DNA of 11,814 bases from Phycisphaerae bacterium (lineage in GTDB: Bacteria > Planctomycetota > Phycisphaerae > JAJVII01). The position numbers and the translations under genes are program-made. This document shows positions 1 through 6,175 of the stretch, piece after piece (position 1 is the stretch's first letter; every line of letters starts with the position of its first letter). The DNA lies in the NCBI GenBank assembly GCA_028706835.1, contig JAQTVL010000069.1, positions 1-11,814 on the forward strand, given 5' to 3'. Below the pieces are notes generated by a model. It was given only the letters and a program-made list of their open reading frames with translations, had not been told where the DNA came from and ran no database searches.

Positions 1-1051
1 CGACGCTGAACTCGATCGACTCAACCGTCGTCGTCGCCTGCTCAGCCGGATACTTGTAGGCGATGCACCACCGCGGGGCCTTGCTCGTCGTGCCGAGTTC
101 CGCCTGGCAGGCGTAGCTGTTCACCTTGATGACCAGACCATCGATCTGGTAATCCAGTTCGTCCCGCCGCGTCCGCCAGTTGTGTACGATCTCGACCACC
201 TCGTCGATGTTGGCGGCCCGGCGGTTGGCCGGGTTCACCGGCAGGCCGAGCGCGGCGAACCATTGCAGCGCCTCCCAGTGCGACCCAGGCCGGGCGGGCC
301 GCACCCCGCCCAGGGAATACGCGAAGAACTTGAGCGTCCGCTGGGCCGTGATTCGCGGATCGAGCAGCTTGAGCGACCCGGCAGCCGCGTTTCGCGGGTT
401 GGCAAACAGTTCCTCGTCGCGGGCCTCGCGCTCGGCGTTCAATCGTTCGAAGGCCGACCGCGGCATGTAGACCTCGCCGCGGGCGTCAAGGAAGTCGGGC
501 AGACCAAGGGCCGTGGCGTCCCCCTCTCCCCGGCCCTCCCCCCGCGGGGGAGGGAGTGATGGCGGACGCAGTTGCAGCGGGATGCCGCGGATGGTTCGCA
601 GGTTGGCGGTCACGTCGTCGCCGCGCTCGCCGTCGCCGCGAGTGGCGCCCTGGACAAGTTTGCCCTTCTCGTATCGCAGCGACACCGCCAGGCCGTCGAT
701 CTTCAGTTCGACGGTGTAGTCGAACGTAGCCTTCTCGCCGAGGCCCTTGCGGACGCGCTCATCGAACTTGCGAAGGTCTTCCTCGCTGTAGGTGTTGTCG
801 ATCGACAGCATCGGCACGTCGTGGACGACCTGCGAAAAGCCCTCCTGAGGCTGGTCGCCAATCCGCTGCGTCGGCGAGTCCGGCGTAACCAGGTCGGGGA
901 ACTGCGACTCCAACCCCTTCAGCTCGCCGACGAGGGCGTCGTATTGCTCGTCGCCAATGACCGGCTGACTCTCGACGTAGTAGAGGTAATCGTGCCGGCG
1001 GATTTCGTCGCGAAGCTGCTCGATTCGCCGCTGGGCCGCTGCCTTGTCCAT
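1..1051 (-). CDS. ligA: NAD-dependent DNA ligase LigA (N-terminal 350 residues, 3' part outside window)
   Basis: Seals 5'-phosphate/3'-OH nicks in duplex DNA using NAD+; needed for Okazaki fragment joining and repair. The window holds the N-terminal half. Domain Ia (about 1-70) shows the HDYLYYVESQPVIGDEQYD pattern. The adenylation domain has KIDG at 117-120 with nucleophile K117, RGEV 191-194 with E193, ANPRNAAAGSL 217-227, DGLVIKVN 304-311 with K309, and AYKYP 331-335 with K333. The coding frame leaves the window near the start of the OB domain, so the zinc finger, HhH and BRCT regions are not seen. Against E. coli LigA (recalled K115, E173, K290, K314), spacing agrees everywhere except K117 to E193, which is 18 residues longer. 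That excess coincides with a Pro/Arg/Gly/Glu segment around 162-180, encoded by a palindromic repeat. K228 stands where E. coli has an Arg. The ATG at 1051 begins 20 bp after the ndk stop, so co-transcription with ndk is likely. Confidence 0.96.
   Translation of the reverse strand, partial: MDKAAAQRRIEQLRDEIRRHDYLYYVESQPVIGDEQYDALVGELKGLESQFPDLVTPDSPTQRIGDQPQEGFSQVVHDVPMLSIDNTYSEEDLRKFDERVRKGLGEKATFDYTVELKIDGLAVSLRYEKGKLVQGATRGDGERGDDVTANLRTIRGIPLQLRPPSLPPPRGEGRGEGDATALGLPDFLDARGEVYMPRSAFERLNAEREARDEELFANPRNAAAGSLKLLDPRITAQRTLKFFAYSLGGVRPARPGSHWEALQWFAALGLPVNPANRRAANIDEVVEIVHNWRTRRDELDYQIDGLVIKVNSYACQAELGTTSKAPRWCIAYKYPAEQATTTVESIEFSV
521..556. repeat. GC-rich palindromic element inserted in frame in ligA
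   Basis: The plus strand has a run of C/T tracts followed by G/A tracts. A perfect 9-bp inverted repeat, CCCTCCCCC at 534-542 and GGGGGAGGG at 546-554, is separated by CGC. A further CCCCTCTCCCC block sits at 521-531 on the left. On the ligA strand it reads Pro-rich then Arg/Gly/Glu-rich (PSLPPPRGEGRGEG, residues 164-177), exactly where this ligase is about 18 residues longer than E. coli LigA. Short palindromic C/T-G/A elements of this style are known from many GC-rich genomes, mostly between genes. That this one is a member of such a family is inference, since only one copy is present in the window. Confidence 0.6.
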
Positions 1052-1071
1052 GATCCCACCGCAAGTTGCCG

Positions 1072-1521
1072 TCAATCGAAGGTCCACTCGTCGCCGCTGC
1101 GCGCGTATTGCAGAATCTCCTCGGGCCGGAAATACAGGCCGATCTCGCGATCAGCCGACGCCGCGCTGTCGGAGCCGTGGACCAGGTTGAACGTCTTGGC
1201 CGCCCCGAAGTCGCCGCGGATCGTGCCCGGCTCCGCCTCCAGGCCGAACGTCTTGCCCATCATCTTGCGAACAACGGCGACGATGTCGTTGCCCTCGATG
1301 ACCATCGCGACGATCGGCCCCGCCGTGACGAACTTGAGCAGCTTCTCGTAGAACGGCTTGCCCTTGTGCTCGGCGTAGTGCCGCTCAGCCAGCGCCGTGT
1401 CGACGCGCATCATCTTCAGCCCGACGATGCGGAGGCCCTTGTCCTCCAGCCGCGAAATGATCCGCCCGATCAGCCGGCGCTGCACGCCGTCCGGCTTGAC
1501 GAACACGAGTGTGCGATCCAT
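1072..1521 (-). CDS. ndk: nucleoside diphosphate kinase
   Basis: Transfers the gamma-phosphate of ATP to (d)NDPs through a phosphohistidine, balancing cytoplasmic nucleotide pools. The 149 residues are of normal length for the family. Visible landmarks are FVKPDGV at 7-13 with K9, EPGTIRGD at 97-104 with the nucleotide-binding Arg102, and NLVHGSDS at 112-119 with N112 and the phosphorylated His115, followed by the usual SA..EI..YF ending. All the catalytic positions I can check are intact. The ATG at 1521 puts the conserved start (MDRTLVFVKPDG) at the N-terminus. It lies 21 bp downstream of the PHP gene and 20 bp upstream of ligA on the same strand, so the three are probably one transcript. 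The sequence just before the start contains a 10-bp palindrome, AAGGGCCCTT (1523-1532), that includes the only purine-rich candidate ribosome site. Confidence 0.97.
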   Translation of the reverse strand: MDRTLVFVKPDGVQRRLIGRIISRLEDKGLRIVGLKMMRVDTALAERHYAEHKGKPFYEKLLKFVTAGPIVAMVIEGNDIVAVVRKMMGKTFGLEAEPGTIRGDFGAAKTFNLVHGSDSAASADREIGLYFRPEEILQYARSGDEWTFD

Positions 1522-1542
1522 GAAGGGCCCTTTTCTTGAGTT

Positions 1543-2388
1543 CTATTCCTTGCTCGCCAGCCGATCCTTCAACTGGTCGAGGAACATCTCCGCCACGTGC
1601 TGTCCGCCCAGCGGCCGGGCGATTCGGCCCATTCCGTGATAGTCGCTGCCGCCGGTGATGCACAGATCAAACCGCTTGGCCAGCCGCTGCACCTTCCGCA
1701 CCCACGCCGGCGAGTGGTCGGGGTGGAACGCCTCGATCGCGTCCAGGCCGCAATCCACAAATCGGCCGATCAGCACCTCCAACTCCACGTCCGACTCGAC
1801 CTGCATGTGGACGGGGTGGGCGATGGCCACGAGCCCGCCGGCCCCGTGGATCACGTCGAACGCCTGGCGGAACGTGAGCATCGCCTTGTCGAAATACGCG
1901 GACCCGCCCTGCCCCAGGTACTTGTCGAACACCTCCTTGACGGAGTGTGCGTAACGGTGCCGAAGCATCAATTCGGCGAAGTGCGCCCGCGTGATCACGC
2001 TGCCGGCCACCGACCTCAATTCCTCCATCGTGATCGGCATCTTCAGTTCCGCCAGCCGGGCGATCAGCTTCTCGTTCCGCTCAGCCCGCACGGCCAGCAG
2101 CATTTCGTTCATCCGGCCGAGGGCGTTGCTCATCGGGTCGATAAAGTACCCGAGCACGTGCAGTTCGCCGGGCCGGCCGGGCAAGGCCGCCGAAATCTCG
2201 ATGCCCGGCACAAACTCGACCCCAATCCGGTCGGCCTCGCCCTGCGCCTCCGCCAGGCCGGCCACTGTGTCGTGGTCGGTCAGCGCAATCGCCCGCAGTT
2301 TCCGTTCCGCCGCCCGCGCAACCAGCGCCGCCGGGCAATCCACGCCGTCGCTGGCTGTCGAGTGAGTATGCAGGTCAATAAGCGACAA
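1543..2388 (-). CDS. PHP-domain phosphoesterase, RNase AM / YciV-like (TTG start)
   Basis: A metal-dependent phosphoesterase of the PHP superfamily. Closest in layout is E. coli YciV/RNase AM, which hydrolyses 3',5'-nucleoside bisphosphates and trims RNA 5' ends; the exact substrate here is inferred. The 281 residues carry the metal-binding motifs in order: DLHTHS 5-10 (H7, H9), TDHD 37-40, GIEIS 62-66 (E64), LHVLG 76-80 (H77), TRAHFA 133-138 (H136), AHP 190-192 (H191), and GSDYH 247-251 (D249, H251). All appear intact. The start must be TTG at 2388: an in-frame TGA lies six codons upstream, and no ATG or GTG falls between it and the DLHTHS motif. GGAA, 7 nt before the TTG, is a plausible ribosome site. 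The gene lies 49 bp after the desulfurase-like gene and 21 bp before ndk, consistent with an operon. No DNA polymerase X or PolIII alpha domain is attached. Confidence 0.88.
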   Translation of the reverse strand: MSLIDLHTHSTASDGVDCPAALVARAAERKLRAIALTDHDTVAGLAEAQGEADRIGVEFVPGIEISAALPGRPGELHVLGYFIDPMSNALGRMNEMLLAVRAERNEKLIARLAELKMPITMEELRSVAGSVITRAHFAELMLRHRYAHSVKEVFDKYLGQGGSAYFDKAMLTFRQAFDVIHGAGGLVAIAHPVHMQVESDVELEVLIGRFVDCGLDAIEAFHPDHSPAWVRKVQRLAKRFDLCITGGSDYHGMGRIARPLGGQHVAEMFLDQLKDRLASKE

Positions 2389-2437
2389 CTGATATTCCGA
2401 TCTTCATTTGGCTCTTCGAGTTCGCGGGCGCGACAGA

Positions 2438-3601
2438 TCAACCCGCGATTCTTTTCAACGCCCCGATGACCGCCGCGATCTCCTCGGGCGTGTTCATCGG
2501 CCCGACGGAGACGCGAACCGAACCGTCCGGGAAACTCCCGACGTGACGGTGCGCCCCCGGCGCACAGTGCAGCCCCGCGCGGACGCAGATATCGAAGTCC
2601 GCATCCAGGATCGCCGCGACATCCGCCGGCGCCACGCCGGCGATGTTGAACGATGCCAGCCCGATCCGGTCGCCCATGCGATCCGCCGCCGGACCGTAAA
2701 GCGTGAACCGCCCGTCCGACGCCAGGAAGTCGATCAGCGGGCGAATCAGCTCTCGCTCGTGCCGTAACATGGCCGCCGGCCCGCCGCGGGCCTCGATCCA
2801 CTCCAGCGCCGCCCCCAGCCCCGCGACGCCGGCCGTATTGTGCGTGCCGGCCTCCAGCCAGTGCGGCCAGATCGGCGGCTGCGTTGGAAACGCTGAATCG
2901 CCGCCGGTCCCGCCCTCGCGAACCGCCGGGGCGATCGTGTCCACCGCCCGTGAACCGACCCACAGGCCGCCCGTGCCCGGCGGGCCCTGTAGCCCCTTGT
3001 GGCCGGGGAACGCGAGCAGGTCGATGCAGTCGCGCTCGACGTCAATGTCCGCCGCCCCGATCGACTGCGCCGCGTCCACGAGGAACAGCGCCCCCGCCGC
3101 CCGCACGATCGGGCCGATCGCCCCGATCGGCTCCAGCGTACCCAGCACGTTCGAGGCGTGAACGATCGCTACCAACCGCGTCGGCTTCGCCGCCACCGCG
3201 TCGGCCACCTGTTGCGGATCGAGCGCGCCGTCGGGCGTCGGCGGCGTCAGGCAGACCAGTTCGATCTGCCCCAGATCAGCCATGTGCCGCAGCGGCCGGC
3301 TGATCGAATTGTGCGCGAGTTGGTCGACGACAACGCGATCGCCCGGCCGAACGACGCCCTTGATCGCGATGTTCAGCCCGTCGGTGGCCGAGTAGGTGAA
3401 GATCATCCGCTCGGGCTGACGCCCGCCGACGAACCGGGCAAGCTGCCCGCGGACGCGGGCCATGTGGGCCTCCGCCGTGCGGACGAGCCTGTAACCACCC
3501 CGGCCGGGGTTGGCCGCCTCCTCGCGAAGGAATCGCGTCACCTCGGCGATGACCGGCTCGGGCTTGGGAAAACTGGTGGCTGCGTGGTCAACGTATATCA
3601 T
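2438..3601 (-). CDS. cysteine desulfurase-like PLP enzyme (class V aminotransferase fold)
   Basis: PLP-dependent enzyme of the NifS/SufS superfamily, expected to release sulfur (or selenium) from cysteine-type substrates as an enzyme-bound persulfide. It resembles the 'cysteine desulfurase family protein' subgroup (the EF2568-like family) more than housekeeping IscS or SufS. The 387 residues begin with the characteristic MIYVDHAATSFPKP. The cofactor lysine is K202 in PGHKGLQGPPGTGG (199-212). D176 and Q179 in VDAAQS match the PLP pyridine and oxygen contacts, and H97 lies in QLAHNS. The probable persulfide cysteine is C346 in RAGLHCAPGAH (341-351), followed by the conserved SVRVSVGPMNTPEEI region. 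A TTG start at 3628 would add nine residues, but the ATG at 3601 matches the family N-terminus and has AAGG 10 nt upstream. It is first in the minus-strand operon and is not next to suf or isc scaffold genes, so its partner is unknown. Confidence 0.88.
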   Translation of the reverse strand: MIYVDHAATSFPKPEPVIAEVTRFLREEAANPGRGGYRLVRTAEAHMARVRGQLARFVGGRQPERMIFTYSATDGLNIAIKGVVRPGDRVVVDQLAHNSISRPLRHMADLGQIELVCLTPPTPDGALDPQQVADAVAAKPTRLVAIVHASNVLGTLEPIGAIGPIVRAAGALFLVDAAQSIGAADIDVERDCIDLLAFPGHKGLQGPPGTGGLWVGSRAVDTIAPAVREGGTGGDSAFPTQPPIWPHWLEAGTHNTAGVAGLGAALEWIEARGGPAAMLRHERELIRPLIDFLASDGRFTLYGPAADRMGDRIGLASFNIAGVAPADVAAILDADFDICVRAGLHCAPGAHRHVGSFPDGSVRVSVGPMNTPEEIAAVIGALKRIAG

Positions 3602-3651
3602 GGTTAAGATGCCTTCAACAAACCGCAATCAGCAACAACGGTGAATGTGGG

Positions 3652-3680
3652 ATTTTAACAGAGTCGCTGGCCTTTGTCAG
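3652..3680 (-). promoter_or_regulatory. sigma70-like promoter for the desulfurase-PHP-ndk-ligA operon
   Basis: On the minus strand the -35 box CTGACA (3675-3680, 5 of 6 match) is followed after exactly 17 bp by the -10 box TAAAAT (3652-3657, 5 of 6). Predicted transcription starts near 3645, giving a leader of about 44 nt to the ATG at 3601. Assigned by pattern only. Confidence 0.45.
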
Positions 3681-3716
3681 CCGCCTCGCGGTAGACTTTG
3701 ACATCGGAGGTCCGCC

Positions 3717-4043
3717 ATGCCGCCCGCGCGGGAGGAATTCATCGGCGAGCGTATCGAACCCGTGCCCGGCACGGGCGACGCGGCGGCGATGGCCCGCGGC
3801 GAGCCGGGGTTGCCAGGCCGGTTCGCCTGGCGCGGCGTGGAGTATCGCGTGCTCGGCCTGATGAAGGCGTGGAAGACCAGCGGGCCGTGCCGCAACGGCA
3901 GCGATGAACTCTATCTCCGCCGCCACTGGTTTCAGGTCGTCACCGAGCCAGCCGCCGTCATGACGATCTACTTCGACCGCCAGGCCCGCGACCGCAAGAA
4001 GCCGACGGCCAGGTGGTGGCTCTACTCGATGTCCAATGGTTGA
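3717..4043 (+). CDS. small DUF6504-like protein
   Basis: A 108-residue soluble protein with no signal peptide or membrane segment. It resembles the DUF6504 family of small, uncharacterised proteins: an early FIGERIEPVPG (8-18), a central FAWRGVEYRVLGLMKAW (36-52) and a late RWWLY (99-103). The pattern of aromatic/Arg-rich strands suggests a small beta domain. A region with RRHWFQVVTEPAAVMTIYFD (68-87) is typical of the longer planctomycete-type members as I remember them. No catalytic motif is evident and I assign no function. The ATG at 3717 has a strong ribosome site, GGAGG (3706-3710), 6 nt upstream. It is divergent from the desulfurase-like gene, sharing a 115-bp intergenic region, and its last 22 bp overlap the end of the opposite-strand phosphatase gene. 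Confidence 0.75.
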   Translation: MPPAREEFIGERIEPVPGTGDAAAMARGEPGLPGRFAWRGVEYRVLGLMKAWKTSGPCRNGSDELYLRRHWFQVVTEPAAVMTIYFDRQARDRKKPTARWWLYSMSNG

Positions 4044-4669
4044 GTGGCTGGGGGTCTGGCAGCGTCGCGCTTCAACTGCTCGATATCCAGCGAATTGATG
4101 AACTCAGCGAATTCCTTCGTAGTGCTCGCATCGAAGCCAAACATCGGCCCGACGGCCTCGGCGATCGCCCGTTTGCGGTCCCAGCCCTGGACCGCGATGC
4201 GGTACAGCGCGATCATCGCACCGGTGCGGTAAGTGCCTTGGACGCAGTGGACGAGGAACGGCTCGCGGCGAGCATCCGAGATCACTCGCAAGAAGTCCAC
4301 CATCGCCTGCTCCGGCGGGCGGAACGAGCCGGCCCGAATGCACACGTAGCCCAGCCCGGCCGCCTTCGCGTCCTCCGCCTCGCCCTGGATGCCGGCTACG
4401 TCGATTACCGTACGCACGCCCACACCCTTGAGTTGCCGCAGGTTCGCGGGCGTCGGGCGGCCGCCACGGTAGACCGAATCACTCACCCGGTGGAAGTTCT
4501 CAAAGTCGACAAGATCGGATCGCGGCGATGGCGACGGTCCTGGCGGCGTAGGACTGACTCGAATCGCGACGACGGCCGCCGCCACAACACCCGCACTCAG
4601 CACAAGCAACACCACCGGCAGAATGAACCGCTGTCGCCGCTTCCCGTTACCGGCCATGGCGTCGCTCAT
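4022..4669 (-). CDS. membrane-anchored dual-specificity (TpbA-like) protein phosphatase
   Basis: A cysteine-dependent phosphatase of the PTP/DSP superfamily, resembling the TpbA-like tyrosine/dual-specificity phosphatases. From the chosen ATG it has 215 residues: a short basic N-terminus (KRRQR 10-14), one hydrophobic segment (about 15-37), a Pro/Ser-rich linker (39-50), then the catalytic domain. That domain starts NFHRVSDSVYRGGRP (58-72), continues VGVRTVIDVAG (83-93), and reaches the signature HCVQGTYRTG (141-150) with nucleophile C142 and R148. By the positive-inside rule the catalytic domain should face the periplasm; no lipobox is present. I recall the TpbA general acid Asp about 27 residues before the Cys. 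Here that position is S115 and no Asp lies close by, so the acid may be missing or displaced. The start could also be the ATG at 4657. A GTG at 4798 would give 258 residues but would run across the hisD promoter and add an unconserved Arg-rich stretch. It is divergent from hisD. Confidence 0.82.
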   Translation of the reverse strand: MSDAMAGNGKRRQRFILPVVLLVLSAGVVAAAVVAIRVSPTPPGPSPSPRSDLVDFENFHRVSDSVYRGGRPTPANLRQLKGVGVRTVIDVAGIQGEAEDAKAAGLGYVCIRAGSFRPPEQAMVDFLRVISDARREPFLVHCVQGTYRTGAMIALYRIAVQGWDRKRAIAEAVGPMFGFDASTTKEFAEFINSLDIEQLKRDAARPPATQPLDIE

Positions 4670-4761
4670 GCTCTCAACATACCGCGCCAAGTCTTGCCCG
4701 ACGAGCCCATGTCGCACCCAGTCAACCCGGCGATTCCTTCGCCTCCACACACTTTTGCCCT

Positions 4762-4767
4762 TATAAT
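4762..4767 (+). promoter_or_regulatory. -10 box of probable hisD promoter
   Basis: A perfect TATAAT stands in otherwise GC-rich sequence, 31 bp before the hisD ATG. Predicted transcription starts near 4774, giving a leader of about 25 nt that contains AGGGA (4788-4792). No good -35 box is present; the best is TTCGCC at 4738-4743 with an 18-bp spacer. It may therefore be an activated or atypical promoter. I saw no His-rich leader peptide or attenuator in this short leader. Confidence 0.4.
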
Positions 4768-4798
4768 GCCCGCGGAATCTGACGGACAGGGAATCCAC

Positions 4799-6127
4799 AT
4801 GACCATCTCGATATTAAACGTTGCAGACGAGGCCGGGCTGTCAGCCGCCAATGCACTGGTGAAGAAGTTGCGGCTCGGGACCGCCATGGTCGCCGGAGCA
4901 AAGACGCCCGGGCAAGCCGATCCGTCGCGGGCCGTCGCGGACATCATCGACGCCGTCGGCCGGGATGGCGATGACGCCCTGATCGCCCTGACCGAGAAGT
5001 TCGACAAGACGAAACTGACGCCAGACCGCATCCGCGTTTCGCAAGCGGAACTCGCCGCCGCTCACAGAACGGCAAACCCCGCGTTCCTTGCCGCGGCCCG
5101 CGTGGCCATCCGCAACATCCGCGAGTATCAACTGGCCATCAGGCCCCGCGAGCCCGCGCCGCTGAATCGGCCCGGCATGTCCGAGCGGCTTCGGCTGATC
5201 CCGCTGGAGCGCGTCGGATGCTACGTGCCCGGCGGGGCGGCGTCGTATCCGTCGAGCGTGATGATGCTGGCGGTGCCCGCCCAGGTCGCGGGCGTCAAGC
5301 AGGTGTGCGTCGCCTGCCCGCCGCGGGCCGGCGGCGACATTTCGCCCGCGGTGCTGGCCGTCTGCCACGAACTCAGCGTCGAAGAGGTCTACCGCGTCGG
5401 CGGGGCACAGGCCATCGCGGCGCTGGCCCTGGGCACCAAGGCGATCCGCAAGGTCGACAAGATCGTCGGGCCGGGCAACCTGTTCGTCCAGCTCGCGAAG
5501 AAGCAGCTCTACGGCCAGGTCGACATCGACAGCTTTGCCGGCCCCAGCGAGGTGCTCATACTCGCTGACGCGACCGCGACGCCGGAATGGGTGGCTGCCG
5601 ACCTGCTATCGCAAGCGGAGCACAACCCCGGCTGTGGCCTGCTGGTCACGCCGGACGAGAACCTGGCGGCGGAGGTCAGCCGGTGCGTCGACGACCTGCT
5701 CGCCCGGTGCAGCCGCCGGGCCGCGGTCGAACAGTCGCTGCGCGAGTGGTCGGGCATTGTGCTCGTGCCGTCCATGGACGACGCGATCGACTGGGCCAAC
5801 CACGTCGCGCCGGAGCACCTCCAGGTGATCACCGCGGACGATGAGCGTGTCACAGGCCATATTCGCAACGCGGGCGTGATCTTCGTCGGACCGTACACGC
5901 CGGTAGCCACCGGCGACTATATCGCCGGCTCGTCACACGTGCTGCCGACGGGCGGGACGGCCCGGTATTTCGCGGGCCTGAGTGTGTTCGACTTCCTCCG
6001 CCCGGTGAGCGTGGTGCACTACGAGCGCGAGGGACTGGCGAGCGTGGCGGCGGACATCGAGACCCTCGCCAGCGCGGAGGGCCTTGACGCCCACGCCTTG
6101 AGCGTCAAGGTTCGCCTGGAGTCGTAG
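4799..6127 (+). CDS. hisD: histidinol dehydrogenase
   Basis: Catalyses the last two steps of histidine synthesis, the NAD-dependent four-electron oxidation of L-histidinol to L-histidine, as a zinc homodimer in the cytoplasm. The 442 residues compare with 434 in E. coli. Landmarks: RVGCYVPGGAASYPSS (138-153), VGGAQAIAALA (200-210), KIVGPGN (221-227), DSFAGPSEVLI (244-254), and SQAEHNPG (271-278) giving zinc ligands Q272 and H275. The APEHLQ segment (337-342) holds the catalytic E339-H340 pair. D373 in TGDY and H432 in DAHALSV complete the zinc site. The frame stays open far upstream (to 4013), but that part is antisense to the phosphatase gene. The ATG at 4799 is chosen because it follows AGGGA by 6 nt and begins at the usual family N-terminus. 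It heads the his block, with 48 bp to the next gene. Confidence 0.97.
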   Translation: MTISILNVADEAGLSAANALVKKLRLGTAMVAGAKTPGQADPSRAVADIIDAVGRDGDDALIALTEKFDKTKLTPDRIRVSQAELAAAHRTANPAFLAAARVAIRNIREYQLAIRPREPAPLNRPGMSERLRLIPLERVGCYVPGGAASYPSSVMMLAVPAQVAGVKQVCVACPPRAGGDISPAVLAVCHELSVEEVYRVGGAQAIAALALGTKAIRKVDKIVGPGNLFVQLAKKQLYGQVDIDSFAGPSEVLILADATATPEWVAADLLSQAEHNPGCGLLVTPDENLAAEVSRCVDDLLARCSRRAAVEQSLREWSGIVLVPSMDDAIDWANHVAPEHLQVITADDERVTGHIRNAGVIFVGPYTPVATGDYIAGSSHVLPTGGTARYFAGLSVFDFLRPVSVVHYEREGLASVAADIETLASAEGLDAHALSVKVRLES

Positions 6128-6175
6128 TCGCCTTCGTTTGGCCGCGACCCGAAAAGGACTGCGTGGAGTTTCGAT

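Noticed and set aside
1597..2469. A 290-codon plus-strand frame antisense to the PHP gene.
   Set aside because: Shadow frame; the minus strand has every PHP metal-binding motif.
3602..3628. TTG start at 3628 for the desulfurase-like gene.
   Set aside because: Adds nine unconserved residues before the family's usual MIYVDHAATS start at 3601.
3674..3697. TTGTCA and TAGACT as a plus-strand promoter for the DUF6504-like gene.
   Set aside because: The spacer is only 12 bp, too short for a sigma70 promoter.
4013..6127. A 704-codon open frame that could be read as a large N-terminal fusion to HisD.
   Set aside because: The extra 262 codons are antisense to the phosphatase gene, have no domain-like sequence, and a good ribosome site precedes the internal ATG at 4799 that matches HisD.
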